Source: an uncultured Eubacterium sp. (GTDB lineage Bacteria > Bacillota > Clostridia > Lachnospirales > Lachnospiraceae). From it: a stretch of DNA of 64,000 nucleotides. The translations under genes were made by a program, and so were the position numbers. Numbering within the stretch: position 1 is the stretch's first letter; every line of letters starts with the position of its first letter. Where the stretch lies: NCBI GenBank assembly GCA_947178105.1, contig CAMWXD010000015.1, forward strand, positions 1-64,000. Reading direction: 5' to 3'. A model generated the notes under the pieces. That model had not been told where the DNA came from. It worked only from the letters and a program-made list of their open reading frames with translations, and made no database searches. Positions 1 through 9,840 of the stretch are shown here, in pieces.

Positions 1-1265
1 TGCTCCAGCTCCTTTGCGCGCCTGTCCAATTCTTCGTTACAGGCAAGTATTTTCGTTTCCAGTTCCATTCTTTTGTGCTCTTCGTCTGAATATTTATTCT
101 CTAATTGTGCCAGGATACTTTTATAATCCTTTCCCACATCACACTGTTCCAGCAGCCTGGCCGCCATTTCTTCTTTATCTACAATAGTAAAAGCAAGGTC
201 AATCGCAGCAATATTTTCCCATGATATCCCATACAGATAAACATTTGGATCATCCGTCAGAAATAAAAAGTTATTTTCGATTCGATACGTAGCATTGGAG
301 CTGACAGACTCTCTTGGCAGTTTTTCTATTTCAGCCCCATTGCAGTCCAGCAGCCTGAGCCTTTCCACACAAATGCCGCTTGCGCAGTCAACAGGGTCAA
401 TACGGATATTTTTTATTTCTTCTGGTTCACAAAGCGTTACCTTTATCTCCTTTTGCCCGCCGCACAGGCTAATTGGTATCGTAACGTTCTCTTCTTCCAG
501 CCATCCCTCGCCACGGTCAAAAAACACCTGGCATTTATGGTCTTTTGCATATGGCTTTATCCTCTTTTCTATAGCATTCCCCTGCTGATTTACCTCCTCT
601 TTTTTCTGGAGGACAAAAACAAACTGATAAACATCACGATAGATTCTTTTCTGCAACTCCCTGCGTAAAACAGCATTTACCTGATGATAGTCAGCAGATA
701 CCTCATTTTCACCAACCGCAGAATATACAGCGTCTTCCACAACCGGTACATAGCCTGCCTGGTCACAGCAAAATTTGAGCGTATGATAGGAAAACAAATG
801 GATATGTGTATCATCCAGCAGTCCTACTGGAGTATAATGAAATACATTGTGGTATAAATTAATCAAAACAGAATTATGGGCGACATTTGGTACTGACAAT
901 AGTGTTTTCCCATCGTCTTTCAAAAGCAGCTTTGTTTTAGCCAAAACCTTCTGTGGATTTCGTAAATGCTCCAACACATCTGCAAATAAAATCGAATCAA
1001 ATTTTTCATTTTCCCATTTTCTGAGCCACTCATAATCTTCAATATCGCCGATAATAGTATCTTCTGCAAATTTTGCTGCCGATGCGGCTGCCTGCGCATC
1101 AATTTCCACAATATATACCTTGCAGTCCAGATGTTCTTTAAGATATGCGGTTGCCCTTCCTGTTGCCGGCCCGAACTCAAGTACTGTGGAACCTTTCCTG
1201 ACCTGGCGCAGTATTTTGCTCAACCCGCTTTCTTCTTCGAGCACTAATTCAAAATCGTATTTCAC
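1..1265 (-). CDS. SAM-dependent methyltransferase, 3' end outside the window
   Basis: The reading frame is open from a GTG at 1265 to the left edge (at least 421 codons), so the C-terminus is missing. The GTG overlaps the UDP-xylose synthase stop as GTGA and has an AAGAGGTG ribosome site, which argues for coupled translation. Residues about 20-110 read as a class I methyltransferase: motif [16 protein letters not shown], an acidic residue after the second strand (VYIVEIDA), and [12 protein letters not shown], a typical motif of Methyltransf_11/23 enzymes. A non-catalytic region follows. The last visible part is rich in Glu, Lys and Leu and looks like the start of a coiled coil. By context it modifies the glycan made by this operon, probably at the growing or terminal sugar. 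The acceptor cannot be told from sequence. Confidence 0.85.
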   Translation of the reverse strand, partial: MKYDFELVLEEESGLSKILRQVRKGSTVLEFGPATGRATAYLKEHLDCKVYIVEIDAQAAASAAKFAEDTIIGDIEDYEWLRKWENEKFDSILFADVLEHLRNPQKVLAKTKLLLKDDGKTLLSVPNVAHNSVLINLYHNVFHYTPVGLLDDTHIHLFSYHTLKFCCDQAGYVPVVEDAVYSAVGENEVSADYHQVNAVLRRELQKRIYRDVYQFVFVLQKKEEVNQQGNAIEKRIKPYAKDHKCQVFFDRGEGWLEEENVTIPISLCGGQKEIKVTLCEPEEIKNIRIDPVDCASGICVERLRLLDCNGAEIEKLPRESVSSNATYRIENNFLFLTDDPNVYLYGISWENIAAIDLAFTIVDKEEMAARLLEQCDVGKDYKSILAQLENKYSDEEHKRMELETKILACNEELDRRAKELE

Positions 1266-2203
1266 AATATACACCTCTTAAAATATGCAATCGTAGGAAC
1301 CAGCCCGTCCCGAAGCGATACGTGCGGTTTCCATCCGCCCAGCTCCTTTTGTGCCAGTGAGATATCTGGCTTTCTCTTTATAGGGTCATCGGCAGGCAAT
1401 TCTTGATACTGAATTTTCGAATTGCCAGGAACCATTTCCAAAATCATGCCTGCCAGCTCACGGATTGTAAATTCTGTCGGGTTTCCAAGATTGACCGGCC
1501 CTGTGAAGGTATCCCCGCTTGCCATCATCCGCAGGATTCCTTCCACCAGGTCGTCCACATAGCAAAAACTCCTTGTCTGGCTTCCATCCCCGTATAATGT
1601 CAGATCTTTTCCCTGCAAAGCCTGCATAATAAAATTTGAAACGACACGCCCGTCCAAAGGGTCCATTCCCGGCCCATAAGTATTAAAGATGCGAATTACT
1701 TTTACCTGTACGCCAAACTCCCTGTGATAATCAAAGCAAAGCGTCTCCGCACAGCGTTTTCCTTCATCGTAACAGGCACGTATGCCAATCGGATTGACAT
1801 TTCCCCAATAACCTTCTGGCTGTGGATGTACTTTTGGATTCCCATACACCTCGCTTGTTGAAAACTGCATGATTTTCGCATGATTTTTCGCCGCCAGCTC
1901 CAGCATATGCATCATTCCAAGCACGCAGGACTTCGTCGTATACGTCGGAGACTTTTGATAATGCGGAGGGCTTGCCGGACAGGCAAGATTATAAATTTCA
2001 TCCAGCCCATCCATCTGAAGTGGTTCTATAATATTGTGCTTTCGAAATGCAAACTGCCGATGCTCCATAAGGCCTTCTATATTTTCCATACGCCCCGTAT
2101 ACAGGTTGTCTACACACACCACATCATTGCCATCCTTTAACAGCCGCCTGCACAAATGGGAACCAATAAAGCCTGCTCCCCCTGTAACCAAAATTCTTTT
2201 CAT
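1262..2203 (-). CDS. uxs: UDP-glucuronate decarboxylase (UDP-xylose synthase)
   Basis: A 313-residue extended short-chain dehydrogenase. The NAD-binding motif [10 protein letters not shown] is at residues 7-16, the catalytic YxxxK is Y145/K149 (YDEGKR), and [10 protein letters not shown] near residue 75 is the signature of the UDP-xylose synthase branch rather than of UDP-glucose 4-epimerases. The family converts UDP-glucuronate to UDP-xylose through a 4-keto intermediate with tightly bound NAD. Its ATG overlaps the stop of UDP-glucose dehydrogenase (ATGA, 2200-2203), so the two steps UDP-Glc to UDP-GlcA to UDP-Xyl are translated together. The product would supply xylose, and possibly glucuronate, to the glycosyltransferases of this operon. 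The length is normal and all key residues are present. Confidence 0.9.
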   Translation of the reverse strand: MKRILVTGGAGFIGSHLCRRLLKDGNDVVCVDNLYTGRMENIEGLMEHRQFAFRKHNIIEPLQMDGLDEIYNLACPASPPHYQKSPTYTTKSCVLGMMHMLELAAKNHAKIMQFSTSEVYGNPKVHPQPEGYWGNVNPIGIRACYDEGKRCAETLCFDYHREFGVQVKVIRIFNTYGPGMDPLDGRVVSNFIMQALQGKDLTLYGDGSQTRSFCYVDDLVEGILRMMASGDTFTGPVNLGNPTEFTIRELAGMILEMVPGNSKIQYQELPADDPIKRKPDISLAQKELGGWKPHVSLRDGLVPTIAYFKRCIL

Positions 2204-3561
2204 GCCTCAGCCTCCTTTCGATATGGCGGCACTATATTTCCTACACCAATCTGATAATATTCAAATCCTTTTCTTTTTAATGCCTCGCTGTCATACTGAT
2301 TCCTTCCGTCAAAAATTACCGGGGTTTTCAGGCGCTTTTTGATCTCTTCAAAATCGGGCTGGCGAAACTCCTTCCATTCTGTAACAAGGATCAGCGCATC
2401 TGCATCGACCAACACCGTATATTTGCTGTCACAATATGCCACCCTGCCATTTCCCTTCAAATAACAATTTTTTGCCTGTTCTTCCGCTTTCGGATCATAA
2501 GCCCTGACAGCCGCTCCTTGTTTTGTCAGCTCATCAATAATTGTAATCGCTGCTGACTGGCGCATATCATCCGTATCCGGCTTAAAAGCAAGTCCCCAGA
2601 CAGCAAATGTCCTCCCATCCAGCCTTTTCCCAAAGCGCTTTCTGACCTTTTGCGGAATCAGATACTTTTGCTCTGCATTTACCTGCTCCACCGCTTTTAG
2701 GATTTTCGTCTCATATCCTGCTTCGCTGCTTGTGCGGATCAAAGCCTGCACGTCTTTTGGAAAGCAGCTTCCTCCATAACCGCATCCTGCATAAATAAAG
2801 GAATATCCGATACGTTTATCACTGCCGATACCAAGACGTACTTTATTCACATCCGCCCCTACCCGTTCGCAAATATTTGCGATTTCATTCATAAACGAAA
2901 TCTTAGCGGCAAGCATCGCATTTGCCGCATACTTTGTCATTTCCGCACTTGCAATATCCATAAAAATAATATTTTCATTATTCCTCACAAACGGTACATA
3001 CAATTCCTTCATCTTATTTGCCGCTGCAAGATTATCTGTCCCAATCACGATCCTGTCCGGGCGCTGGCAGTCCGCAATCGCTGTCCCTTCTTTTAAAAAT
3101 TCCGGGTTTGATATCACATCAAATGTAAGGCTGCTCTTTCTCTGATCCAACTGCTTTTGTACAGCCTGCCTGACCTTTTGCGCAGTCCCCACAGGAACCG
3201 TAGATTTATCAATAATATACATATGCCGGCACATATACATTCCAATGCTTTTTGCAACTTCCAGCACATCACGAAGGTCTGCGCTGCCGTCTTCCCCCAT
3301 CGGAGTACCCACTGCAATAAAGCAAATATCCGCATCCGCAAGTGCCTCTTTGATATCTGCTGTAAATTTCAGCCGTCCTGCCTGATAATTTTCAGAAACC
3401 ATCGCATGAAGCCCTTTTTCATAAATCGGGATCACGCCTTTTTTAAGCTTTTTGACTTTTTCTGCGTCAACATCCACACACCATACATCATTTCCCATAT
3501 CTGCAAGGCATGTACCTGTTACCAATCCTACATATCCTGTCCCAACTACCAGTATTTTCAT
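2200..3561 (-). CDS. ugd: UDP-glucose 6-dehydrogenase
   Basis: 453 residues, typical for bacterial UDP-glucose dehydrogenases. The N-terminal Rossmann motif [10 protein letters not shown] is at 7-16. The substrate loop [10 protein letters not shown] is near 152-161, and the catalytic cysteine is C266 in [12 protein letters not shown]. The C-terminal UDP-binding domain includes [15 protein letters not shown]. The enzyme oxidises UDP-glucose twice to UDP-glucuronate using two NAD+. It starts right after the GT2 gene (3564) and overlaps UDP-xylose synthase by four bases, making it the first step of a two-gene UDP-xylose module. It could also act on another UDP-hexose such as UDP-ManNAc, but the neighbouring decarboxylase makes UDP-glucose the likely substrate. 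Confidence 0.93.
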   Translation of the reverse strand: MKILVVGTGYVGLVTGTCLADMGNDVWCVDVDAEKVKKLKKGVIPIYEKGLHAMVSENYQAGRLKFTADIKEALADADICFIAVGTPMGEDGSADLRDVLEVAKSIGMYMCRHMYIIDKSTVPVGTAQKVRQAVQKQLDQRKSSLTFDVISNPEFLKEGTAIADCQRPDRIVIGTDNLAAANKMKELYVPFVRNNENIIFMDIASAEMTKYAANAMLAAKISFMNEIANICERVGADVNKVRLGIGSDKRIGYSFIYAGCGYGGSCFPKDVQALIRTSSEAGYETKILKAVEQVNAEQKYLIPQKVRKRFGKRLDGRTFAVWGLAFKPDTDDMRQSAAITIIDELTKQGAAVRAYDPKAEEQAKNCYLKGNGRVAYCDSKYTVLVDADALILVTEWKEFRQPDFEEIKKRLKTPVIFDGRNQYDSEALKRKGFEYYQIGVGNIVPPYRKEAEA

Positions 3562-3563
3562 AG

Positions 3564-4568
3564 CTATTCTGTCCTGCCTTCCACATACCTTAAAAATTTG
3601 CTTCTCAATTCTGCATCATCTAAAAGCTGTTCTTCAGGATGCTGTATCCCTTTTGCATGTCCTGCTTCTATAAAAATCAAAATCATCCAAAATACTTTAT
3701 CGTTTCCCTGCAAATTCAGGGATTCTGCAATTTTTACAATATCGATCTGCGCTCCGGCATCCAGTGCGGGCTCATTTTGATAAAATCTCTTTAAGTTTGC
3801 AGCCCAGACCCAGGCGATCTCAAACAGCATCCACTTCCGATCCGACGTGATGGTATTCGCACTATGGACACGGTACTGCAACAGCGGTTCTTCCAAAACA
3901 GCACACTCTGCCACCTCTGCTGCACGTAATGCAAAATCCCAGTCATGCGCAAAACGCAGGTTCCGCATTCCGCCAATCTTTTCGTACAGCCTTCTGCGCA
4001 CTAGAAAATTGCTCGTCGTCGATATGAAATTTGCCATAATTAAATTTGCCTTAAAATCCTGCGGATCTTTCAAAGATTGTTCTGGATGCGGCACCAGCCA
4101 CGGCTCCATATTTTTCCATCCTTCTTTGATTCCCAGCAGTTTCCCTTTTTCATTGATTACCTTCAAATAGGTACAGGCAAAATCTGTCTTTTGGTGCTCT
4201 TGCAGATATCGAACCATCTTAGAAAGACGTTCTGGTTCATATAGGTCGTCTGAATTCAGGATTGCCAGATATTCTCCTTTTGCTAACGATAATCCCCGGT
4301 TAATTGCCCGGTGCGCGCCCTCATTCTCCTGCTCGTATAGCTGAATCCGCTTGTCTGTGTATGCACGCGCTTTTTTTACAGAAAGATCTTTGGAACCATC
4401 ATCTACAATAAGCAGTTCCCAAGACTGGTATGTCTGGCTCAGCACGCTTTGGATTGCCTGCTGAATATATTTTTCATGATTATACAAAGGAATGACCACA
4501 GATACCAAAGGGCCTTCTGTTTTTTTCTTTTCCTCTGTCTTTTTGGCTTTCTTTTTTAAAAATTTCAT
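3564..4568 (-). CDS. Glycosyltransferase family 2
   Basis: 334 residues. After a Lys-rich N-terminus (MKFLKKKAKK), the GT-A fold begins with VSVVIPLYNHEKYIQQAIQS, followed by LLIVDDGSKD and the metal-binding LNSDDLYEP motif, which marks an inverting GT2 enzyme. The LRFAHDWDFALRAA segment further on carries the acidic acceptor-side residues common in this family. No membrane span is seen, so it should act at the cytoplasmic face of the membrane. The ATG overlaps the Wzt-like ATPase stop (4565-4568). Donor and acceptor cannot be assigned; UDP-xylose or UDP-GlcA is possible given the next two genes. Confidence 0.85.
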   Translation of the reverse strand: MKFLKKKAKKTEEKKKTEGPLVSVVIPLYNHEKYIQQAIQSVLSQTYQSWELLIVDDGSKDLSVKKARAYTDKRIQLYEQENEGAHRAINRGLSLAKGEYLAILNSDDLYEPERLSKMVRYLQEHQKTDFACTYLKVINEKGKLLGIKEGWKNMEPWLVPHPEQSLKDPQDFKANLIMANFISTTSNFLVRRRLYEKIGGMRNLRFAHDWDFALRAAEVAECAVLEEPLLQYRVHSANTITSDRKWMLFEIAWVWAANLKRFYQNEPALDAGAQIDIVKIAESLNLQGNDKVFWMILIFIEAGHAKGIQHPEEQLLDDAELRSKFLRYVEGRTE

Positions 4569-5839
4569 CCTGCAACCTCTTTTGCCTGTCTCTGCCCTGC
4601 AAGCAGTTTAATATCCCTGGGCACCAGCCTGCCTCTCCCTTCTGGATACAGGCAGTCATCTACACATTGAATCACCAATGCATCGGATACAAAATGAATC
4701 TGCTCATGATTTGCATAAGTCCCTTCTGCCAATGCAAGGTCTACCGGATAATCTCCACTGTGCAGGTCAGGAAACGTAAACTGCCACTGAAAGAAAGATA
4801 CCTCTCCTGCCTTTAACGGCTGTAGCTTTACCTTTTCAAATACTGTGTTTGTTACGACCAATTCATTACCAAGAATATCCTTTATATTAAATCCAAGGAT
4901 GGGGAACTCCACATCGCGTTTTGCAGCTATTTCCATAGCAATCCTGATCTTCTGTCCGGGCTTTGCCTGTGCCAGCAGCTTTCCTTTTTCATCAGTCAGC
5001 GTAATCTTCAAAAAACTCGCCGCCTGATTTCCAAATGACAATCTACATGTATTATCCGCAGTTTCCTGTACCTGGATATCCTCTGCACTGCACTTTTTCT
5101 TTTCCATGTCTGTCACATCATATCTCATATATGACAAATATTCTTCTATCATCTCTCCAGGCTTTCCTTCTTTGTATATCTTTCCTTTATCCATCCAGAT
5201 CACACGGTCACAAAAGCTGGAGATCGCCCCTGTATCGTGGCTTACAAACAATACCGTCCCATTTTTCGTAAATTCCCGGATTTTCCGATAGCACTTCTGC
5301 TGAAAGCGGACATCGCCGACGCTCAATGCTTCATCTACAATTAGAATCTCCGGCATGATATTGACCGCCACCGAAAATGCAAGGCGTACCAGCATTCCGC
5401 TTGAATATGTCTTGATCGGCTGGTATATAAAATTGCCAATATCCGCAAATTCCAGAATCTGCGGTACACTTGCATCAATTTCTTTTTTCGACAATCCCTG
5501 GATCCTGCCATTTAAATAAATATTATCTATTCCGTTTCGCTCTGCATCAAAACCGGCTCCCAGCTCCAAAAGTGCAGATACATTCCCGCTGAGGCTGATC
5601 CTGCCTGCGGTAGGCAGCAATACGCCTGTAATCATTTTCAGCAAGGTAGATTTCCCGGCACCATTGCTTCCGATGATTCCTACCGTTTCTCCCTTTTCCA
5701 CACAAAATGTGATACCGTCAACCGCCATAAAATCTTTATGGTAACACCTGTTTTTCAAAAAGGCTTCTTTGATCCGGTCAGCCGGCTTTTCATACAGTTT
5801 ATATGCTTTCACCAGATCATGGACTTCTATCGTATTCAT
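4565..5839 (-). CDS. Polysaccharide ABC exporter, ATP-binding protein (Wzt/TagH type)
   Basis: 424 residues. The N-terminal ATPase has Walker A GSNGAGKST at 57-65, signature YSSGMLVRLAFSVAV, Walker B ILIVDEALSVGD and the H-loop VSHDTG. This YSSGM signature is typical of O-antigen, teichoic acid and capsule exporters. After about residue 240 there is a beta-rich extension (ITLTDEKGKLLAQAKPGQKI, then HSGDYPVDLALAEG) matching the Wzt C-terminal carbohydrate-binding type, which in known systems recognises the terminal modification of the glycan. The partner permease lies directly upstream (5849-6649). The gene has a good AAGGAGG site. The pair exports a finished lipid-linked glycan across the cytoplasmic membrane. 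Confidence 0.9.
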   Translation of the reverse strand: MNTIEVHDLVKAYKLYEKPADRIKEAFLKNRCYHKDFMAVDGITFCVEKGETVGIIGSNGAGKSTLLKMITGVLLPTAGRISLSGNVSALLELGAGFDAERNGIDNIYLNGRIQGLSKKEIDASVPQILEFADIGNFIYQPIKTYSSGMLVRLAFSVAVNIMPEILIVDEALSVGDVRFQQKCYRKIREFTKNGTVLFVSHDTGAISSFCDRVIWMDKGKIYKEGKPGEMIEEYLSYMRYDVTDMEKKKCSAEDIQVQETADNTCRLSFGNQAASFLKITLTDEKGKLLAQAKPGQKIRIAMEIAAKRDVEFPILGFNIKDILGNELVVTNTVFEKVKLQPLKAGEVSFFQWQFTFPDLHSGDYPVDLALAEGTYANHEQIHFVSDALVIQCVDDCLYPEGRGRLVPRDIKLLAGQRQAKEVAG

Positions 5840-5848
5840 ATGGCCTCC

Positions 5849-6649
5849 TTATAATACGTCTGCAAAATGCCCTTTCATGCGATGCATCAAGCTGCGCCCC
5901 AAGGCTAAAAATACAATCGTAACACCCCAAAACCAAAGCATCTGCACCCAATGATGGAAAAACCATTTTCCTTGAATCAGGCTCTCCCGATATCCGTTAA
6001 TCACATAGTGAAGCGGATTTAACTTATACAGCCAGGCATCTTTTGCTGCCACCATCGTATATGGCCACATCATCGGTGTCATCCACATCAAGACCTGCAA
6101 GATAATCCCGATAAACTGCCCGATATCTTTGATAAATACATTCAATGTCGCTGTTATGTACGATAAAGCAAGTGCCAGGACTGCAAAGCAAAGGCTGAAA
6201 TATACCATATCCAAAATATGGACTCCGATAAAACGGCCGTACATCCCGAAAATCACAAGCAAAATCACGTTGAATACAAGGTTTAAGATAAAAGATGACA
6301 ATATTTTTACCAATGGCAGTACTTCGATCCTGAATACGACTTTTTTCACGATATAGCTATAGGAGGTAAACGCACAAGTCCCGCCATACCATGCATCATA
6401 AAAAAAATTCCATGGTATCATGCCTGCGGACAGCCATAAGATAAACGGCACATCATCTACCGGATTCGAGCGAAAACCTACCTGAAATACAAACCAAAAC
6501 AAAATAATCGTGGATAAAGGCTGGATCACACCCCAAAAAATCCCCAGATAAGATCCTGAAAAACGGCTTTTGAAATCACTTACCGCCAAAGACAATACCT
6601 GGTTTGCAAGCTCCCATTTTGCCTTTTTGCGGTTACTGCTGCCCGGCAT
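5849..6649 (-). CDS. Polysaccharide ABC exporter, permease (Wzm/TagG type)
   Basis: 266 residues, the normal size for ABC-2 polysaccharide permeases. The N-terminal amphipathic stretch contains VSDFKSRFSGSYLGIFWGVI, where F-S-x-S-Y-L-G is the family hallmark. About six hydrophobic segments follow, including IILFWFVFQVGF and FILNLVFNVILLVIFGMYG. The re-entrant region ends with KLNPLHYVINGYRESLIQG, typical of TagG/Wzm proteins. It overlaps the GT2-GT4 fusion stop by a few bases (AAAGGAGG ribosome site) and precedes its ATPase, forming one exporter with it. Wall teichoic acid, capsule or another lipid-linked polymer are all possible cargoes. Confidence 0.9.
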   Translation of the reverse strand: MPGSSNRKKAKWELANQVLSLAVSDFKSRFSGSYLGIFWGVIQPLSTIILFWFVFQVGFRSNPVDDVPFILWLSAGMIPWNFFYDAWYGGTCAFTSYSYIVKKVVFRIEVLPLVKILSSFILNLVFNVILLVIFGMYGRFIGVHILDMVYFSLCFAVLALALSYITATLNVFIKDIGQFIGIILQVLMWMTPMMWPYTMVAAKDAWLYKLNPLHYVINGYRESLIQGKWFFHHWVQMLWFWGVTIVFLALGRSLMHRMKGHFADVL

Positions 6650-9600
6650 CCTTTTTGCCTCCTTTCATTGCCTTTGCAAATACCTGGTCATATTGCCTGC
6701 TGACCTGTCTGATCGAAAAATAATCCAACATCTGATCCGAACATTTTTTCGCATTACTTTTGTATTCCTCCAAATGCTCCAAAAAATTTTTAAAATTATT
6801 GAAATCGGATTCTGTCTCATCCAGTATCATCCCATTCCTATTTTTCACCAGAAATCTTTTCGTATCTCCTGCATCTGTAGAAAATACAGGCACTTCCATC
6901 CCCATTGCTTCAATACAGACAATCGGCATCCCTTCAAAATCTGACGTTATCACCAATCCATCCAGCGCGCACATTAATTCTGGAATATTTTTCACATAAG
7001 GAAGCCGTACAACATGCTGCCTCATATTGTTTTTCTCCAAAAATAAATCCACTTTTTGTTTGTACGGCCCATCTCCCACCATAAGAAACTGTATATCATC
7101 CATACCGCTTTCGATGCATTTCTTTACCAATGTCAAGTACCTGATCGGGTTTTTCTGTTCCGCCAGACGGGCAATATACGAAAAATGCTTTTTGTTTTGA
7201 TCCAGTCCATACTTTTTACATACCGCAGCGTAAGAAAGCCCTGATTTCTTAACTTTACGGATCTGTGTATCATCGACCGCCGGATAAATGATATCTATTT
7301 TTTCTTCTGGGATATGATACTCGCTAATAAACACATCATGGATCAGCTTTGTAATTGCTATAAAACGCTGGAAGCTTTTCACTTCCGGATTTTTATAATA
7401 TGCAATCCATCCCGCCCTGGTATCATACACATCCTGCGCTACAATCGGAATGCCGGAAAAAATCTGCTGAATCTGCGCCGTATGCTGTTCAAACCACGGT
7501 GAATTGTTACACAGCCATAGCAAATCCGGCATAAATATTTCCTTCAGCTCATAAAATGTTTCAAGAAAATGTGCTTCCTGGGTCATTTCCCTCAGGTCAA
7601 AAATATAGCTGCAAATCCCATCTAGCTGATAATGCAAGGAACCATGGCGGCTTGTATGGTATTCCAGCGTAATCATACAAAAATCATACCTGTCTTTAAG
7701 CTGCCGCATCACCTCAATCGTATTTCTCTCAATCCCTCCGACCGCCAGAAAAATAGGTATCACAAAAACAAGCGGTTTAGATCCCTTGCGCTGTCCAAAC
7801 TTCCTGCTACTGATCCGAAATTTTGCATTTTGCTTCCCCAGATACCCATTTTGCGACGGCTGTACGAAAATTCCCGCTTTCTGCGTATCGATACCGTTTG
7901 TTTCCACATGATATGCAGGCAGGCGCATGTACCTTCCGCAGGCGTTTTCCATCCATGCATAGCCATTTTCTTTTTTCAGCAACGCATGATAGATGAGTAC
8001 ATCTGACAAGTCCTGGCAGGCAATCTGCGGATATTCGATATAGGATTTTGAAACCAGCGCATAATCGACCACATGATTCAGCAGCATATACGCAACCTGA
8101 AGCATCTGCGTGATATCCAATGGCTTTTGGGACGGTTCATACAAGTAATCGGTATAGCCTGATTTCATATTTCCTGCATCCTGAATCGCCACATCTTCTC
8201 CCAAGACAGACACCTGTTCCTGATAAGCGCGCAGCAGGCTTTCTTTCTCTGCCAAAGGCAGCTTTCCGCCAACCCCGATTTGAATTCGCCTCCTTTGTCC
8301 ATATGCATATGTGATTTTCAAAGGCTTTGCATTCTGCACCCTGCATTCCATACGATGGAACATACGTGCAGCCGCATTCCGAAACATCTGATAAATTCCC
8401 ATATTTTTCTTTAACGCTTTCACTCTCATCCGTATGCGGATACTCCTGTATGCTGCCGGCAGTTCGCCTATTATAATGCACGGATCGTTTGTATTTGAAA
8501 AATCATACGTCACTCCGTCTGCCTGACATGCATTATGCCATGTTACGTTTGCCGCAACTGTTTTTCCATCCTCTAAAACAAAACTCATCTCCATGATCTT
8601 TGCTTTACAGTAATCCTTTAGCGGAGCTATCCATAATTCTCTGACCCCATCCGGCAGCACATGGATAAAGACTGTCTCCGAATCATCCCAATATACCCAC
8701 TTTCTTGCTTCCTGCTCCCGGAATCCCTCGCCTGTATTCCAGTACAGCTCCTGATAAGGTTTCCTCAAATACCGGCAGGTAAAATCCACCATCTGGCTCG
8801 TCCTGCTGTCAATCCTGCGCTCTGCCGCCGCACATGATACCGTTCCATAAGCATAATAAAACCGGAACAGCGCTGCATAGGCAAGTGAACATATTGTTTT
8901 ATACACAGCCCTGTCATCGCTTTGTATCCTCTTCTCAAACCCGGACAAAGACTTTTTCGCTACTTGGATGCCATTTTGTATCAGCTTTCCACGCAGCGAG
9001 ACATTTCCCTTCCTGCCCTTTTTGTATTTTGAAAAATCGTCCATACAGTTTTCTACATCACAGATACATTGATCTGCCAAATCATCGTGCATATGGCTGA
9101 ACGCAACAAGCTGCCTGCCCGCATTCAACTGCCTGTCACAAAATTTTTCCACACTGTCATACACATGATAATGATATGCTAAAAGATCCGGGTCATAATA
9201 GAGCCTCATCCCCGCCTTTTGCAGACGGTATCCGAGTTCAATATCTTCAAATCCACATTTGTCAAACCCTGTATGAAAAAAACAGTCCTGCCTGTGCAGC
9301 AATGCAGCGGGCACACTGATATTCGACGTATAAAAATGCCTGAAATCCACAGGCTGATAAGGCATAAGCGCAATAAAGCCAAATTGCTCACATCCGATTT
9401 CCGTAATATGCCGCATCAGGTGATTCATTGGGATCTTTGGATGCCAGTCAATCCTTCCAAGAGTTGCTACTTGATCCCCATATTTCAAATAATTTTCAAA
9501 ATGCCTGTTAATATAATCCTCGCCAGGAAATATGTCATCCCCTGTAAAAATAACAAGCTTTCCCGCCGCAACTGCCAACGCTGCATTCCTTGCTTTTCCA

Positions 9601-9815
9601 GCCCCGCCCTTTTGATTGCGCACAAGCTTTACTGGCAAGTCCCGCACAGACTCTATAATCGCAACCGTACGGTCTGTGGAAGCGTCATCCGAACAAATAA
9701 TTTCATATTTATATTTTGTTGCCCTGTCTGTTTTTCTCCATGCATCGAAAACCTGCTCCAATACATCTTCCCTGTTATGCGTGGCAAAGATCACACTCAC
9801 ATCCGTTTTTCTCAT
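6633..9815 (-). CDS. Bifunctional glycosyltransferase, GT2 plus GT4 domains
   Basis: About 1060 residues from the ATG at 9815, preferred over an ATG at 9833 because AAGGAAAAG precedes it. The N-terminal 260 residues are GT2: VSVIFATHNREDVLEQVF, then IICSDDASTDRT and the metal site FTGDDIFPGED. The middle (about 270-690) is unclassified and includes a beta-rich stretch. The C-terminus is GT4 of GT-B fold: GGIERNTIEVMRQL, then FSYIARLAEQKNPIRYL and the donor site DFEGMPIVCIEAMGMEVPVF. Two complete catalytic domains suggest one protein adds two successive sugars. Its position next to the ABC exporter fits assembly of a repeat or main chain. Donors are unknown. Confidence 0.85.
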   Translation of the reverse strand: MRKTDVSVIFATHNREDVLEQVFDAWRKTDRATKYKYEIICSDDASTDRTVAIIESVRDLPVKLVRNQKGGAGKARNAALAVAAGKLVIFTGDDIFPGEDYINRHFENYLKYGDQVATLGRIDWHPKIPMNHLMRHITEIGCEQFGFIALMPYQPVDFRHFYTSNISVPAALLHRQDCFFHTGFDKCGFEDIELGYRLQKAGMRLYYDPDLLAYHYHVYDSVEKFCDRQLNAGRQLVAFSHMHDDLADQCICDVENCMDDFSKYKKGRKGNVSLRGKLIQNGIQVAKKSLSGFEKRIQSDDRAVYKTICSLAYAALFRFYYAYGTVSCAAAERRIDSRTSQMVDFTCRYLRKPYQELYWNTGEGFREQEARKWVYWDDSETVFIHVLPDGVRELWIAPLKDYCKAKIMEMSFVLEDGKTVAANVTWHNACQADGVTYDFSNTNDPCIIIGELPAAYRSIRIRMRVKALKKNMGIYQMFRNAAARMFHRMECRVQNAKPLKITYAYGQRRRIQIGVGGKLPLAEKESLLRAYQEQVSVLGEDVAIQDAGNMKSGYTDYLYEPSQKPLDITQMLQVAYMLLNHVVDYALVSKSYIEYPQIACQDLSDVLIYHALLKKENGYAWMENACGRYMRLPAYHVETNGIDTQKAGIFVQPSQNGYLGKQNAKFRISSRKFGQRKGSKPLVFVIPIFLAVGGIERNTIEVMRQLKDRYDFCMITLEYHTSRHGSLHYQLDGICSYIFDLREMTQEAHFLETFYELKEIFMPDLLWLCNNSPWFEQHTAQIQQIFSGIPIVAQDVYDTRAGWIAYYKNPEVKSFQRFIAITKLIHDVFISEYHIPEEKIDIIYPAVDDTQIRKVKKSGLSYAAVCKKYGLDQNKKHFSYIARLAEQKNPIRYLTLVKKCIESGMDDIQFLMVGDGPYKQKVDLFLEKNNMRQHVVRLPYVKNIPELMCALDGLVITSDFEGMPIVCIEAMGMEVPVFSTDAGDTKRFLVKNRNGMILDETESDFNNFKNFLEHLEEYKSNAKKCSDQMLDYFSIRQVSRQYDQVFAKAMKGGKKDAGQQ

Positions 9816-9840
9816 AAAGCTTTTCCTTATCATAAATGAC

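Noticed and set aside
3157-3780. A 207-codon plus-strand frame opposite ugd and a GT2 gene
   Set aside because: It runs antisense to two well-supported genes and matches no family pattern.
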